Source: Patescibacteria group bacterium (GTDB taxonomy: Bacteria > Patescibacteriota > Gracilibacteria > UM-FILTER-43-11). Taken from it: 14,727 nt of DNA. The DNA lies in the NCBI GenBank assembly GCA_029260955.1, contig JAJDCF010000018.1:1-14727 (forward strand). Direction: 5' to 3'. Under the pieces are notes generated by a model. It had not been told where the DNA came from, did not search any database, and was given only the letters and a program-made list of their open reading frames with translations. Position 1 is the stretch's first letter; each line of letters opens with the position of its first letter. Below, piece by piece: positions 13,885-14,727 of the stretch. The translations under genes were made by a program, and so were the position numbers.

Positions 13885-13913
13885 TTGATAAGTGAACAAA
13901 AGTTCACTATAAT
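13885..13913 (+). promoter_or_regulatory. SOS promoter of the second ORF6N gene (LexA box in spacer)
   Basis: TTGATA (13885-13890), 17 bp and TATAAT (13908-13913). The spacer holds GTGAACAAAAGTTCAC (13892-13907), directly against the -10 box exactly as at the first ORF6N gene. Confidence 0.85.
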
Positions 13914-13918
13914 GAAAT

Positions 13919-13945
13919 CTTGAAGTTCCAAATTGGAACATCAAA
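13919..13945. repeat. Leader palindrome at the 5' end of the ORF6N mRNA
   Basis: TTGA-A-GTTCCA, centre AAT, then TGGAAC-A-TCAA. It is the same layout as the in-gene palindrome at 14169-14195 but lies outside the coding sequence. The predicted transcript begins at about 13920, so the hairpin would form the mRNA's 5' end. Confidence 0.85.
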
Positions 13946-13959
13946 ATAACCGCTAGTAT

Positions 13960-14511
13960 ATGAGCAAAGCACCACCAAAATCACTCATTCCATCTGAACG
14001 AATTGAGGGCATGATATATGTAATTAGAGATCAGAAGATAATACTAGATCAAGATTTATCAGTATTATACGAAGTAGATACAGGACACTTTAACAGAGCA
14101 ATTAAACGCAACCAGGGACGTTTCCCTGAAGACTTCGCGTTTCAATTAACCAATGAAGAATGGCTCAACTTGAAATGCCAAATTGGCATATCAAGATCAA
14201 CTTGGGGAGGAAGGCGCAAGCTTCCCATGGCTTTCACAGAGCATGGAGTAGCTATGGCAGCCAACCTACTCAAAAGTAAACGGGCTATTTCAATCAGCGT
14301 TGAAATCGTCCGTGCATTCATCAAGCTACGTGAATTCCTGAGCTCCAAAAAGGAACTGAGCAAAGAAGTAACAGAACTAAGGTCATTTGTTCTTAAGCAT
14401 GCTCAAAAATCAGATCAGGAATTTAGAAAAGTCTGGCAAGCCATCGAAAAATTGAGCACCCCTCTAACAAAAGAGGAGAGCCGAATCGGCTTTGATACCG
14501 GCCAAAACTAA
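13960..14511 (+). CDS. ORF6N-domain DNA-binding protein, SOS-controlled (183 aa)
   Basis: A paralogue of the ORF6N protein at 1381-1992. The domain covers about 14-110: IEGMIYVIRDQKIILDQDLSVLY (15-37), NRAIKRNQGRFPEDFAFQLTNEEW (45-68) and LPMAFTEHGVAMAANLL (88-104). Only one copy of the LRSQ-type segment is present, as LKCQIGIS (71-78), followed by the usual WGGRR. It too is encoded by a palindrome. The C-terminal helix (139-165, ELRSFVLKHAQKSDQEFRKVWQAIEKLS) is identical to that of the paralogue over this stretch, while the ORF6N domains differ at many positions. The promoter has a LexA box, so DNA damage should induce it. It overlaps the next, convergent gene by 4 bp. The DNA target is unknown. 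Confidence 0.87.
   Translation: MSKAPPKSLIPSERIEGMIYVIRDQKIILDQDLSVLYEVDTGHFNRAIKRNQGRFPEDFAFQLTNEEWLNLKCQIGISRSTWGGRRKLPMAFTEHGVAMAANLLKSKRAISISVEIVRAFIKLREFLSSKKELSKEVTELRSFVLKHAQKSDQEFRKVWQAIEKLSTPLTKEESRIGFDTGQN
14169..14195. repeat. In-frame palindrome in the second ORF6N gene
   Basis: CTTGAAATGCCA, centre AAT, then TGGCATATCAAG; the arms pair at 11 of 12 positions. It encodes LKCQIGIS, the position that is triplicated in the first ORF6N gene. Confidence 0.88.
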
Positions 14512-14727
14512 TACACCTCCATTAAATAGCACTGCTCGCAATATACCTTCTCAGGCTGATCTGGAGAATAGGAAGTTTTGATATCAATTTGACACTTATC
14601 GCAGTTGCGATCCCACAGTTTTCGGAAATTCCTTAGAGCTAAACGACGACGATGCCGTTCATCGGGGTGAAAATGAGGAATGGGTAAATTGAATTTTCGA
14701 TAAAATTGAAGTTCTTTCGGTGTAATT
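14508..14727 (-). CDS. Third Cys-rich zinc-ribbon paralogue (C-terminal end only)
   Basis: The last 72 codons of a gene that continues past the window edge, read on the minus strand to a TAG at 14510-14508. ITPKELQFYRKFNLPIPH aligns with ITKQELKFYREMNLPIPH of the 547-aa protein. The end, LWDRNCDKCQIDIKTSYSPD then QPEKVYCEQCYLMEVY, aligns with the last two CxxC pairs of both full paralogues. The CPSCRH-type pair is replaced by FHPDERHRRRL, so one expected CxxC is missing while the RH and the following LRN are kept. It overlaps the convergent ORF6N gene by 4 bp. Confidence 0.85.
   Translation of the reverse strand, partial: ITPKELQFYRKFNLPIPHFHPDERHRRRLALRNFRKLWDRNCDKCQIDIKTSYSPDQPEKVYCEQCYLMEVY

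Overview
The window looks like a bacterial chromosome of the Candidate Phyla Radiation (Patescibacteria). The clues are two complete Cys-rich proteins and a third partial one carrying the 'YCILNKQYSK-EY' signature, which I associate with that group, a VirD4-like ATPase between them, an Elp3 tRNA-modification enzyme, and small proteins of unknown function. UGA is used as a stop (for example at 218-220), so this is not one of the lineages that read UGA as glycine. None of the 15 start sites I assign has a Shine-Dalgarno sequence. I cannot name the lineage more closely.

Layout. 1-600: tail of a WecA/MraY-type glycosyltransferase and a convergent small unknown gene. 600-2100: a YdcF-type (DUF218) membrane protein, convergent with an ORF6N-domain gene (minus). 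2100-4600: an alpha/beta hydrolase (minus) divergent from elp3 (plus). 4600-6040: a small unknown gene with a palindromic promoter, convergent with a polytopic membrane protein (minus). 6080-6510: a gene-free stretch that reads as a structured minus-strand RNA with its own promoter; it is either an independent RNA or the leader of the membrane protein. 6567-8272: gmk, tRNA-Gln(CUG), and an operon of two tiny membrane proteins followed by lexA. 8275-13857: a minus-strand cluster Cys-rich protein / VirD4-like ATPase / Cys-rich protein. 13860-14727: a second ORF6N gene (plus), convergent with a third, truncated Cys-rich paralogue.

The connecting theme is a LexA (SOS) regulon. Boxes of the Gram-positive LexA form GAAC-N4-GTTC lie in the 17-bp spacers of three promoters, in the same register: lexA itself (with a second box 31 bp upstream) and both ORF6N genes. 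The lexA operon also carries 70-aa and 25-aa putative membrane proteins, reminiscent of SOS-induced division inhibitors.

The most unusual signal is a family of short palindromes tied to the ORF6N genes. Three in-frame copies lie in the first gene, one at the matching position of the second gene, and one outside the coding sequence at the predicted 5' end of the second gene's mRNA. The arms change together between copies, so the palindrome itself seems to be conserved and the protein appears to follow it.

I saw no CRISPR array, insertion sequence, rRNA or integrase.
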